Assembly (NCBI GenBank): GCA_922989275.2
Contig: OV277859.1
Location: 90,640,198-90,704,197 of the forward strand
Length of the DNA: 64,000 nt
Reading direction: 5' to 3'
Source of the DNA: Gari tellinella
Lineage: Eukaryota; Mollusca; Bivalvia; Cardiida; Psammobiidae
Below, in pieces: positions 11,457 to 21,716 of the stretch (positions within the stretch are counted from its first letter, which is position 1; every line of letters begins with the position of its first letter). The position numbers and the translations under genes were made by a program. The notes under the pieces are model-generated. The model ran no database searches and was not told where the DNA came from. It worked only from the letters and a program-made list of their open reading frames with translations.

Positions 11457-11611
11457 GCAGGATGAAAGTAAAACCTGCTTTATGTGACCACTTATCTTCA
11501 ATACTTGAAATAGATTATGGGGTGAGTTACCTTTCTGCTTACTTTAATCTTGCTTTAAGCCACATCATCAATGATTTGGAGAAGGCTATGGAGAACAGGG
11601 TTAGATTTAGA

Positions 11612-13885
11612 CTATGATATTTCGATCTTGGGGTTAGTTGCGTCCTGAGTGGTACTACTACTACTCCCTGAGTTTACGATGGTGTCTGGAGTCACGGTAT
11701 TTGGTGAGGTAGATTTATGGACCTGTTTCAAGTGGGCCATCAGATCTCCATCTGTTCTTGTTTCCCACAGACAGTGCTTACAGAAGTAAACCAAAGGTTT
11801 ACGCTTGTTCTCCGCGGCTAGTAGATCTCGAATCACACAACTCTTGTTGACATGGAGGGACAGGACATGCTTCTTCAGCCTTGTGTTGTTATTGGACACA
11901 AAAGAGCAATAGATACAATTGTACTCTGCTGCTATTTTATCTAGTCTGAACTGTTTCAATTGACCTCCTGTACTTTTTTGAGTCTTCAATACAAATTTCT
12001 TGGTCATCTCTAGAGATTTGATCAGTGTTTTTTCAACATCCGGGTGATCTCCCCCGTCTAACCACGGCGTGCAGGCCTCAGAGTGCTCCAGAAAGTCAGA
12101 TACCTCTTTTGTTTCAAAACTGCACTTGGATTTCATACAGAAGAAAACATACCTTTTCTTACCCAACTTTACAGCTCTCATATCGAGGGAATACATCACA
12201 CAACCATTATGTCGTTGAAATAAATGTGATTTCACCTTATCCGATGCTGGTGCAGTAAAATTACAGTGAGCACATTTATACGATAATGGAACCTTTTTGT
12301 CTTCTTCAGGGGCAGGGGCAGGGGCTGGAGCTTCTTTTTGGACACCAAGCTCAGCATTATCAATTTCAATACCAAATGGTTCACTTGGTGGTTCAGTAGA
12401 CTTTGGAGGTTCAGAAGAGCTTGGAGTTGCTGGTTTGGGTGAATTATTGTCAACCACCACAGGCACAGTAGAAGCACTTTCTACAATAAGAGTGGTTGTC
12501 CCTGGGTTTTGTGAGATTTGATGATCTGATGCTTTGATTTTTTCCAACTCGCCTTCAGAGGACACCAACATTGCTACATATTTGTGTGCCTGGCCCTGGT
12601 GCTTAGCATTAAGATGAAGTTTGAGGAAGGACTGGCTAAGGGTAACAAAGCCACAGTAACCACAATTCCAGCACAGACCAGAGGACACAACAAGCTGGTT
12701 AGGACCCTGGGTTCCATTAGCTGGTGCTGGAGTAGATGTAGCTGGGGGTGTACTAGTGACAGAACTCTCTACAGAGCTTGTGCTCCCTGTAGCAGCTATA
12801 ACTGCCTGTTCTCCACTAATAACATTGGTTATAACTGGCATCACCATTTCTGCTTCCTTTGGCTTTGGCTTTGCACTAATAACATTGGTTATAACTGGCA
12901 TCACCATTTCTGCTGCCTTTGGCTTAGGCTGTATAGGATGTAACTTTGATAGTTGCACAATGACAGGTTTACTACTTGGGGTTGATCGCAATGTTCTTGC
13001 TTTTACTGTTTGTTTAGGTGCAATTACTTTATCCACAGTTGAAGATTCTTCTTCCTTATTATCCTGTACTTCTTCAACTTCCATTTTCAGTGTTAAGACA
13101 GTTTCATTGGTATCATTGTTAGTTTCCTCTTGGTCATTGTCGGAATCCTCTGGGTCATTGTCGGAATCCTCTGTGTCATTGTTGGTTTCCTCTACGTCAT
13201 TGCCAGTCTCTTCAGGGTCATTGCGGGGCTTTTTACTTGGAATGGTATCATCTGAAGGACTGTCACTTGCCTTGCGTTTTTGTACCTCATGTCTCTGAAG
13301 TATATCTGGGAGGCAACTACAGTATTTAAGATTGCTGCCTGTTTCTGCAAACGCTGGATGTTCCTCAACGCTATGTTTGATCGTAGCTGCTCGTGAGAAA
13401 GACTGAAATTTACAGTACTTACAATGAAATCTGTGCTCTAAACCATGCTCTAATAGTTTCTCTTTCTTGTCAGTTTTATAGCTGCAAAAGTTACACCAGT
13501 AAACAGTAATATCCATTTGCACTGTTTGGCGTTTCTGAGATTTTAGTGCAATCTTTGAACTTACAGCACATACTAGGTCTGTATCAGTGCCTGAATCAGG
13601 TTCAGTTACATCAACTTCTACAAGAGCTTCACTTATAGAAGCCACATCTTCTTTTGAACAGGAAGCAGTGGGATCCTTAGGCTGAAGCACAGACCTTAGT
13701 TTATTCCTGATCTCTTGTGCATTAGGACTAGCAGTGTTGGTTTGTGGTTTGTAGGTATTGATGAACTCATTATTTTGTAGCAAGTTTTCAATAACACTCT
13801 GAATGGTAAGTTCCTCTCCTTTGTTCTCTACCATCTGCTTGAGCTGTTCCCTTACGCTGCTTGTCTCTGGAGATGCCTGTCCATT
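11612..13885 (-). CDS. THAP/C2H2 zinc-finger protein, exon 5 (terminal)
   Basis: Last exon of the gene starting at 31976. The acceptor TTGTAATTACAG precedes 13885 and the stop TAG is at 11614-11612. The acceptor keeps 17 codons open before the first ATG (13834), so that ATG is internal. In the joined 929-residue frame this exon supplies residues 173-929. C2H2 fingers lie near 303-323, 327-348, 580-601, 710-731, 829-850 and 874-895. A degenerate CxxxxC...HxxxC finger is near 755-777. A bipartite nuclear-localisation-like stretch (KRKASD...SKKPRND) is near 375-393, an acidic NDxEE repeat tract near 395-435, and two 20-residue repeats (MVMPVITNVIS) near 491-529. Fingers are scattered with irregular linkers, unlike tandem KRAB-type arrays. 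Role inferred: sequence-specific DNA binding in the nucleus; the target is unknown. Confidence 0.9.
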   Translation of the reverse strand, partial: NGQASPETSSVREQLKQMVENKGEELTIQSVIENLLQNNEFINTYKPQTNTASPNAQEIRNKLRSVLQPKDPTASCSKEDVASISEALVEVDVTEPDSGTDTDLVCAVSSKIALKSQKRQTVQMDITVYWCNFCSYKTDKKEKLLEHGLEHRFHCKYCKFQSFSRAATIKHSVEEHPAFAETGSNLKYCSCLPDILQRHEVQKRKASDSPSDDTIPSKKPRNDPEETGNDVEETNNDTEDSDNDPEDSDNDQEETNNDTNETVLTLKMEVEEVQDNKEEESSTVDKVIAPKQTVKARTLRSTPSSKPVIVQLSKLHPIQPKPKAAEMVMPVITNVISAKPKPKEAEMVMPVITNVISGEQAVIAATGSTSSVESSVTSTPPATSTPAPANGTQGPNQLVVSSGLCWNCGYCGFVTLSQSFLKLHLNAKHQGQAHKYVAMLVSSEGELEKIKASDHQISQNPGTTTLIVESASTVPVVVDNNSPKPATPSSSEPPKSTEPPSEPFGIEIDNAELGVQKEAPAPAPAPEEDKKVPLSYKCAHCNFTAPASDKVKSHLFQRHNGCVMYSLDMRAVKLGKKRYVFFCMKSKCSFETKEVSDFLEHSEACTPWLDGGDHPDVEKTLIKSLEMTKKFVLKTQKSTGGQLKQFRLDKIAAEYNCIYCSFVSNNNTRLKKHVLSLHVNKSCVIRDLLAAENKRKPLVYFCKHCLWETRTDGDLMAHLKQVHKSTSPNTVTPDTIVNSGSSSSTTQDATNPKIEIS
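12814..12933 (-). repeat. 60-bp in-frame tandem duplication in the exon
   Basis: Units 12814-12873 and 12874-12933 are nearly identical (CACTAATAACATTGGTTATA starts each). They encode two copies of a KPKxAEMVMPVITNVIS segment. The frame is preserved. Confidence 0.95.
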
Positions 13886-14312
13886 CTGTAATTACAAAAT
13901 ACATTCATGTCAAATAGTCACATCTCCGTAACTAGACCTCACCTAAATCAAAATTGCCAATATTTCATTGTTAAGATGTGGCTTAATTTAGTAACATGGC
14001 CTCTGATCAGGGTCTACTCTGTTTGCATAGAACAAGTGCACTCCTGACAGTTTAGCTATTTGCAAATTAGGAATATATGCGTGACTAGGGTTCAAAGAGT
14101 TAAGAAGAAGAAGGTTGAAGAACCTTGGCAGAGGAACACTGTCAAATATACAGACAATATATCATCTAGAGCAGGTCTGACTGTATGTTATAACTCCATT
14201 ATCTCTCAATGTTTGATTTTGTTTAGTTTAACCCATTACCCCATAGCCTGTTTGAAGTTTTGCAAATAGGGGACCACTTTAAGCAGCTTGAAAGTAAACC
14301 AGAATGTGCAAC
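13886..14312. repeat. intron with C3 and C1 fragments
   Basis: About 13995-14050 has CTGATCAGGGTCTACTCTGTTTGCATAG, half of the C3 core. 14229-14312 is the left half of a C1 element (TTAACCCATTACCCCATAGCC ... GAAAGTAAACCAGAATGTGC). Confidence 0.6.
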
Positions 14313-14500
14313 CTGAAGGAGGCTGACCCAAGCCTGACAATTTATGGTTGCTCTGCACACTGGCTGAATCTGCTGGGAGCCTGGGACAGGATATTACTCC
14401 TGACCAGGTGATAAAGCAAGTTGTAGAAGTCAGCAAAATTACTTCAAGAATCACCATACACCTGGTTCAATTGGCCAGGCTGGTCTTTTCTATCACCCAG
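14313..14500 (+). pseudogene. hAT-superfamily transposase relic, frame-broken
   Basis: Plus-strand reading gives YGCSAHWLNLLG in one frame (about 14340-14376). It then gives GQDITPDQVIKQVVEVSK in a second frame (about 14386-14442) and YFKNHHTPG in a third (about 14443-14470). This order is that of the conserved block of DUF659/hAT-type transposases ('CSAHxLNLLxxD ... VxxVVEI.KYFRNxH'), recognised from memory of the family. Two frameshifts make it non-functional. It lies in the last intron of the THAP gene, on the opposite strand. No terminal repeats or target duplication were found around it, so it is a fragment. Confidence 0.55.
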
Positions 14501-15847
14501 AGTAGTCGATTCAATCCACCGCAAGTGGTCATTTCAATCGACCACAAGCGCTCGGTTTAATCAATAAATTTGAAAAATCCACTTTGTGCTTCCTATACCC
14601 CCTATATACACTTGAAATAGCTTCATGTGTCAATGTAATGCACCATTACACTATATAATTAAACCCTTTTAAAGCTTTAAGAGCTTCATTTTTACAAACA
14701 AGAGGGCCTGAAGGCCCTGATATCGCTCACCTCTTGTACTGAAGCCTGATAGCTTTACCTTTCTGTTTCACTCATCTTAATCTAAATCCATTCAAATGTG
14801 TAGTAAAGTATGTAAACAATTTTGGAATACAACCTCATACTTCTAGTATAGTAGAGTATATCAAGGGCAGATAACTAGAACCTAAACAGTACTGAAATGA
14901 AGCCTATTCAAGCATTTCAAAGTTTATCAAGGGCAGATAACTATTGCCACAATGATTAGATTTCAACAATAATTGCACTCCTTTGAGAACTTATAGCTGT
15001 ATACTTTGTGTGCAAGTATAATCAAAATCCATTGAAAATTGTAGTTGCAAGAGTGTAAACCCTGTTAGATATGGCATTTTCAGCTATTCAAGGGCAGATA
15101 ACTCTTGACCTATTTGTTTGATTTCAACCATAATCGCACTTATTGCAACTCATATGATAATATACAATCTGAGCAAGTTTGAAAAAGACTGGATAAAAAT
15201 TGTGGCGGCTAGAGTATAAACACCTTTAAATATGGCATTTTCAGCAATTCAAAGGTGAATAACTCTTGACCTATGCTTCTGATTATAACTATAATCAAAC
15301 TCATCTGAAGTCTTGTGGTCATATACAATCTGAGCAAGTTTGAGAAAGATTGTATAACAAGAGGGCCATGGCCCTAAATTCGCTCACCTGAGGACATTGA
15401 AGTTTGTACCTAAGTTGACTGGGCAAGACAACATTTTAATATAACTATAAATGGAGTTATCTTCCAGACAAGAAAACATGACAAAAGTGAATTTTGTTGC
15501 CAAGCTTATGAACCTTATCCATGACACATCCTCTTATCAAGCTATTTCCATTTCCAATAAATGATAATTATTTCATTAGCGTCAGCAGAACTGGAATTAT
15601 TTTCCTGACAATAAAATATGACAAAGGGGAAAAACTAAATATTGCTGCCCTTGTGCATGGCATTTTCTCTCATCAGTTTCTTTCCATACATAAAATTTCA
15701 TTACAATAGCATCAGTAGAACTGAAGTTGTCTTCTTGACAAGAAAATATCACAAAGGGAAATAACTAAAAAAACAATGATGTCAGAGTTATGGCCTTTGC
15801 AAATGGCACTTCCTCTCATCAGGCTCTTTCCAAATAGGCAATTTCAT

Positions 15848-16205
15848 TTTACCCATTACCCCATAGCATGTTTCTAATTTTGAAAATAGGTGGCCACCTA
15901 AAGCAGGTTGAAAGTAAAGCAGAATGTGTCTTAACCCTTAGCCTGCCACTCACGACTATAGCTTTATATGCAAACAGCTTGGATCCGGATTAGACGCCGA
16001 GTAACTCGGCGTCTCATCCGGATCCAAGCTGTTTGACACTCAGACAACATTTTCAGCAATTTTGAGCAACTTTGAAGCACTTTGAAACTTGAAGCAGACG
16101 AGAAATATAGCAGACGACAATTTATTTGGCGGGCTAAGGGTTAATGCACACTTTGCTTTACTTTTGCATCTTACATTTTCATGACTGTTTAAAGTGGAAT
16201 TATTG
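15848..16205. mobile_element. family C1 MITE with C2 inserted
   Basis: Left end ACCCATTACCCCATAGC at 15851. The C1 text AGCAGAATGTGTC is split at TTAA by C2 and resumes TTAATGCACACTTTGCTTTAC at 16141. The right end is lost. Confidence 0.75.
15931..16144. mobile_element. family C2 foldback MITE (TTAA site), copy 2
   Basis: CCCTTAGCCTGCCA (15935) ... GCGGGCTAAGGG (ends 16140), TTAA on both sides. Hairpin GACGCCGAGTAACTCGGCGTC. Opposite orientation to copy 1. Confidence 0.9.
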
Positions 16206-16539
16206 AAAAGACATACAGATAACTCTGACAAAACCAATATTAAACATATGTATAAATATGGCATAAGACATAATTACATAACTGTCAGTGGATCACTTCC
16301 AGATCCTGTTTCTCTAAGTATGAATCAGACTGAACCATATCTAAACTTTAGCAGACAACATGTTCAGCTGATCATGACCAGTTCTGTGATACTCACTACC
16401 AGTTCAGAGTTGCATAATATTTGACCTCAGTGGCTAGAACTCTTGGGCTTACCCTTACCAGACTGAAATGATGTCTGCTTAAAACCTACTGTATGTGAAA
16501 AGTGTATAAAAAAACAATTTAGAAAATGTTAAGTTGGTA

Positions 16540-16625
16540 AATGAGTGGCAAATAGGTTGGATCCAGATTAGATGTAGCATTATGATTATGTTGCATCTGA
16601 TCTGGATCCAAAATGTTTGCAAATA
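16540..16625. repeat. solitary palindrome (GGATCCAGAT core)
   Basis: TTGGATCCAGATTAGATG ... CATCTGATCTGGATCCAA, with TTTGC on the right. Related to the C2 core, without C2 termini. Confidence 0.6.
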
Positions 16626-17837
16626 TTGGCTATTTGCCCATAGTATATTAAGGGTAACTCAGGTAAATACAGTTCTGCCTAAATCAAAAATACTGTAAAA
16701 CCTGCCTAGAGCAGCACTTAAACTGTGCAGGGTGGTGTCAAATGTGACCCTAGGGATTTCATTTTAACAAACTATAGAGGGATCCACCAGGAGATTCTAC
16801 TGTACAAATATCAAAGCTTAGGGCCTAGTAGTTTTGGGCAAGAAGATTTTTTAAAGATTTTTGCTTTTTTGCTTTTTCAAGCAGAGTTTGTGCTTTTTTT
16901 CCTTTTTTTTGAACAACTTCTGTAGAGAAGCATCCAAGGAACATCATGAGCAGTTTGAACTCTCCCTACAATCGGCGGGTTTCAGAGGAGATGTCGTTTG
17001 AAGTAAAAGTGAACGGACAGACGGACAGCCGGACAGACGTACTACGGACGGTGAGCGGTCACAATAGCTCACCTTGAGCCTTTGGCTCAGGTGAGCTAAA
17101 AATTGTGGCCTCTAGAGTGTAAACACCCTAAAATAAGGCATTTTCAACAATTCAAAGGTAGATAACTCTCGACCCATTAGTCTGATTTCAACCATAATCA
17201 ATCTCATCTGAACTCCTATAGTCATATTGAATCTGAGCAAGTTTGAGATAGATTGGATAAAAATTGTGGCCTATAGAGGGTAAACAATGTTAAATATTGC
17301 ATTTTCAGCAATTCAAAGGTAGATAACTCTTGACCTACTGGTCGGATTTCAATCATATTCAAACTCAGCCGAACTCTTATGGTGATATACAATCCGAGCA
17401 AGTTTTAGAAAGATTGTATAAAAATTGTGGCCTCTAGAGTGTAAACATTGTTAAATATAGCATTTTCAGCAATTCAAAGGTAGATAACTTTTGACCTATT
17501 TATCAGATTTCAACCATAATCGAACTCATTCGAACTCTTATGGTAATATACAATCTGAGCAAGTTACAGAAAGTTTGGATTAAAATTGTGGCCTCTAGAG
17601 TGTAAACATTGTTAAATATAGCATTTTCAGCAATTCAAAGGTAGATAACTCTTGACCTATTAGTCAGATTTCAACCATAATCAAACTATTCGAACTCTTA
17701 TGGTCATATACAATCTGAGCAAGTTACAGAAAGTTTGGATTAAAATTGTGGCTTCTAGAGAATAAACACTAAAATTGTTGACGACGAACATTCAAGGATT
17801 GCAAAAGCTCACCCTGAGCTAGCTCAGGTGAGCTAAT

Positions 17838-19521
17838 ACAAGAGGGCCTGAAGGCCCTGATATCACTCACCATTTGAAATGAAGCCTGATAGCTTTACCT
17901 TTGAATTTCACCCATTTTATTCTAAATCCATTCAAGTTTGTCGACCTACTGTAGTATAGTAGAGTACATCAAAGGCAGATAACTAGAGCCTAAACAATAC
18001 TGAAATGAAGCCTTTTTCTAGCATTTCAAAGTATATCAAGGGCAGGTAACTACTGCCACAATGATTACATTTCAACAATAATTGCACTCCTTCGAGAACG
18101 CATAACTACATCCTTTGTGTACAAGTATAATCAAAATTCTTTGTAAACTGTAGTTGCAAGGGTGTAAACGCTGTAAAATATGGCATTTTTAGCAATTCAA
18201 AGGTAGATATCTCTTGATCTATTTGTCCGATTCCAACCATAATCACCCTTTTTCGAACTCTCATGGTCATATACAATCTGGGCAAGTTTGAGAGAGCTTG
18301 GATAAATATTGTGGCCCCTAGAGCGTAAACACTGTTAAATATATCATTTTCAGCAATTCAAAGGTAGATAACTCTTGACCTATTTATCCGATTACAACCA
18401 TAATTGAGTCTTATAGTAATATACAATCTGAGTAAGTTTGAGAAAGATTGGATAAAATTTGTGGCTCTTAGAGTGTAAACATCGTTAAATATGGCATTTT
18501 CAGCAATTCAAAGGTATAACTCTAGACCTAAAAGTCTAATTTCAACCATAATCAAACTCAACTGAACTCTTATAGTCATATACAATCTGAGCAAATTTGA
18601 GACAGATTGATTAAAAATTGTGAACTCTAGAATGTAAACACTGTTAAATATGGCATTTTCAGCAATTCAAAGGTAAATAACTCTTGATCTATTTGTCGAA
18701 TTTCAACCAAAATCAAACTCATCCGAATCTTATGGTCATATACAATCTGGGCAAGTTTTAGAAAGATTGGATAAATACTGTGGCCTCTAGAGTGTAAACA
18801 CCGTTAAATATGGCATTTTCAGCAATTCAAAGGTAGATAACTCTTGATCTATTTGTCCGATTTCAACCATAATCGAACCCATCCGAACTCTTATGGTCAT
18901 ATACAATCTGGGCAAGTTTTAGAAAGATTAGATAAATACTGTGGCCTCTAGAGTGTAAACACTGTTAAATATGGCATTTTCAGCAGTTCAAAGGTAGATA
19001 ACTCATGACCTATTTGTCCGATTTCAACCATAATCGACCCAATCCGAACTCTTATGGTCATATACAATCTGGGCAAGTTTTAGAAAGATTGGATAAATAC
19101 TGTGGCCTCTAGAGTGTAAACACCGTTAAATATGGCATTTTCAGCAATTCAAAGGTAGATAACTCTTGATCTATTTGTCCGATTTCAACCAAAATCGAAC
19201 TCATCTGAACTCTTATGGTCATATACAATCTGGGCAAGTTTTAGAAAGCTTAGATAAATACTGTGGCCTCTAGAGTGTAAACACTGTTAAATATGGCATT
19301 TTCAGCAGTTCAAAGGTAGATAACTCATGACCTATTTGTCCGATGTCAACCATAATCGAACTCATTTGAACTCTTATGGCAATATACCATCTGAGCAAGT
19401 TTTATAAAGATTGGATAAATATTGTGGCCTCTAGAGTGTAAACACTAAAATTGTTGACGACGCACGACGGACATTCAAGGATTGCAAAAGCTCACCCTGA
19501 ACTAGCTCAGGTGAGCTAAAA
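17838..19521. mobile_element. family A element abutting the previous one
   Basis: Starts ACAAGAGGGCCTGAAGGCCCT one or two bases after the end of the 14697-17836 element. About nine core units of ~155 bp (GGTAGATAACTCTTGATCTATTTGTCC, CAATCTGGGCAAGTTTTAGA). 3' hairpin near 19493-19516. Confidence 0.85.
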
Positions 19522-19557
19522 AAGTATTGACTGGTATTGACCACTTCAGGGAGTATT

Positions 19558-20800
19558 GACCGGAGCAGTTTTAACCCCAGTTTTTACCGGCCAACCCTGC
19601 TTTAAGCTACCATCTGCTAGAATATAGAAAATATTTCTGATCATACATATTCATAACTGTATAAATTAAAACTATTTTTTTCAGTGGGTCACTGGATGGT
19701 TAAACAAAAGGCGTAAAAGGGGGTATTTATGGGGTAATGGGTTAAACCATGCACTCTTACTCTATAACAGTTTTAGTGTTATGTAGATGTATCTGTGCAT
19801 GTGACCTCAATACATAATTATAAATTATTATTAGATGTCTACCACAATTTAAACAATATATTTTATTTTTGACACCATTGATTCAGTCTTTCTACTGTAT
19901 GTTGCTTTCACTGTTTGTATTATTATGTAGCTCTCCATCATTGGAGGTACTAAAGATCTACTACAACTTCTACTACTTATAATACTGAAACTAGTGAAAG
20001 ATATTTAGTCTAGATGTAAAACAAGAGAACCTCAAGATGGACCCAATTCTTAACCTGTTACCGGTACCCCATAAATAAGCCTTATTACTACTATAGAAAT
20101 GAATTCCACTTCTTTAAGTCATGAATGTGTACCATAAGAATTATTTTCTATATCCTTGCTGATGGTAGCTTAAAGAAGACTGAAAGTAAAGCAGAATGCG
20201 CATTCAGGGGCATTTTGCTTAACTTCCAACCTGCTTTTAGTGGGCACCTGTCTGCAAAACTAGAAGGAGCTGTCTGATCTGGGTCTGCAGTGTGGTCATG
20301 TAGGATCTGTGTGACATCAGATATATTTCCTGAGGAAAATATTCCACATTTCAATGGCCAATGAACTTGTTCAGATGAGTCATCAGTTCATAACTGATGT
20401 TCATAGTGGGCAGAGTTTTACCCATTTCCCCATAAATACAGTAACACCTTTTTAGTTTTACACCTTCAATATATTCCTCGACTGAAGAAAATAGTTCCTA
20501 TAAAAGTTGGCATATGCTGCTTCACTTTCAATCTGTTAAATTGGTCACCTGTTTTCGAAACTACAAAGTCTATGGGGTAATGGGTTAATAGCTGGTAACT
20601 ATTAAACAATAACCCCATAGCCAGTTTCTAGTTTTGAAGATACTTTCAGCCTGCTTTATGCTATTACATGTATCTGCTAAAATGTAGAAAATATTTCATT
20701 TGATTTTTATTTGTGACAGTATAATTTGGAAATGTTTTCCTCAGTTGAGAAATTAATTAAGGGCGTAAAAAGGGGTATTTATGGGGTAACGGGCTAAACG
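19558..20800. mobile_element. cluster of C1 MITE copies and fragments
   Basis: C1 pieces occur at 19590-19745, 20046-20300, 20415-20595 and 20600-20796. Each is marked by GGGGTAATGGGTTAA-type ends or AGCAGAATG...CATTCTGC cores and TGAAGAAAATAGTTCC. Most cores are partly deleted. Confidence 0.7.
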
Positions 20801-20840
20801 GGAGAAGGATAACTTGCTATATGTTATACATAATTCTTAC

Positions 20841-20908
20841 CCTTTGTGCTGTTCTCTCGTATTCAGGATCTACTGGCTCTTCCTTGACCCTCATTGTTTT
20901 TGGCTGAT
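20841..20908 (-). CDS. THAP/C2H2 zinc-finger protein, exon 4
   Basis: 68-bp exon between acceptor GTGTTTTTCTAG (ends 20909) and donor AGG|GTAAGAATT (20841/20840). The first two bases complete a Tyr codon begun by exon 3, and the exon ends on a codon boundary, as exon 5 requires. The peptide includes MRVKEEPVDPEYERT. VKEE fits the sumoylation consensus (hydrophobic-K-x-E), common in repressive zinc-finger factors. The phase match on both sides is the main support. Confidence 0.8.
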
Positions 20909-21099
20909 CTAGAAAAACACAACCAACCCATTCATTAACATGAATAATCTAATTCTTGTACAATCTATCTTGTATTAAGTGACCACTAAAGGGAAGACCC
21001 AAATAGAAGCTTTCTGTAGTGATTATTTTAGAAATCAGATGAATGGGTCCTCGGGATGCACATTCTGTAAAACAATGATTCCTTGAGACAAACATTGAA

Positions 21100-21250
21100 C
21101 CCTTGATGTGAAATCTTAATCCAATATCTAATAACTTATTTCTAGTTTTGAAGACAGGTAATGACTTGAAACAGATTGAAAGTAAAGCAGAATGTGCCTT
21201 AAGGCACATTCTGCTTAACTTTCAACCTTCTTTAAGGCACTACTTACTTA
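21100..21250. mobile_element. family C1 MITE fragment
   Basis: TTTCTAGTTTTGAAGACAGG, GAAAGTAAAGCAGAATGTGCC and its complement around CCTTAAGG near 21198. The ends are degraded. Confidence 0.65.
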
Positions 21251-21463
21251 TGAGTAATAGGTTAATAAAGGCCAGAAGCTATGGGTCCATGGGACTCACA
21301 ACTTTTAAAATAATGAGTCCCTGGCAATTTTAGTGGGTATAGAAATCTGGGTGCACAGGTAAAATTTTCACTGTTTCTGGGTTAATTTTGTCTTGCAGTA
21401 AGCAGTCCTTTATCTTCACAATTTCCCAATACTAGAGTCAAACTTGCAAATTTAGAACTCAGT

Positions 21464-21716
21464 TAACCCTTTACGCCATAGCCTGTTTCTTGTATTGAAG
21501 ATATGTGGCCACTTAAAGCAGGTTGAAAGTAAAGCAGAATGCACCTGAAGGTGCATTCTGCATAACTTTCATCCTGGTTTAAGCTATCATGTGCTTAAAT
21601 AAAGAAAATTATTTCTTACACTGCATATTCATGGCTGCATATTTGGAACTATTTCTTGAGTGGAAGAATAAATTAGAGGCGTAAAAAGGCATATTTATGG
21701 GATAATGGGTTAAGTT
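21464..21716. mobile_element. family C1 MITE, near full length
   Basis: Left TTAACCCTTTACGCCATAGCC; right TTATGGGATAATGGGTTAA. Core palindrome around GCACCTGAAGGTGC. TTAA on both sides. Confidence 0.8.

Larger units (their letters stand above)
15356..17100. mobile_element. family A element nested in 14697-17836
   Basis: Starts AACAAGAGGGCCATGGCCCT; ends with the hairpin CTCACCTTGAGCCTTTGGCTCAGGTGAG and CTAAAA. Contains ACGGACAGACGGACAGC near 17014, and its own C1 and C2 insertions. Confidence 0.85.
14697..17836. mobile_element. family A element (outer) carrying a nested family A element
   Basis: 5' end AACAAGAGGGCCTGAAGGCCCT at 14697; 3' hairpin CTCACCCTGAGCTAGCTCAGGTGAG ending near 17832. 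Core units of ~155 bp carry GGGCAGATAACTC, TATACAATCTGAGCAAG and GTGGCCTCTAGAGTGTAAAC. The core is cut at GATTGTATA (15355) and resumes AAATTGTGGCC (from about 17099). The uninterrupted text GATTGTATAAAAATTGTGG is preserved at 17412. Confidence 0.85.

Noticed and set aside
12025..13298. Several plus-strand and alternative-frame open frames of 70-180 codons
   Set aside because: They are shadows of the zinc-finger exon on the minus strand, which has clear domains and splice phase.
17838..19521. CRISPR-like regular repeat array
   Set aside because: Units are contiguous ~155-bp tandem repeats without unique spacers; eukaryotic context.
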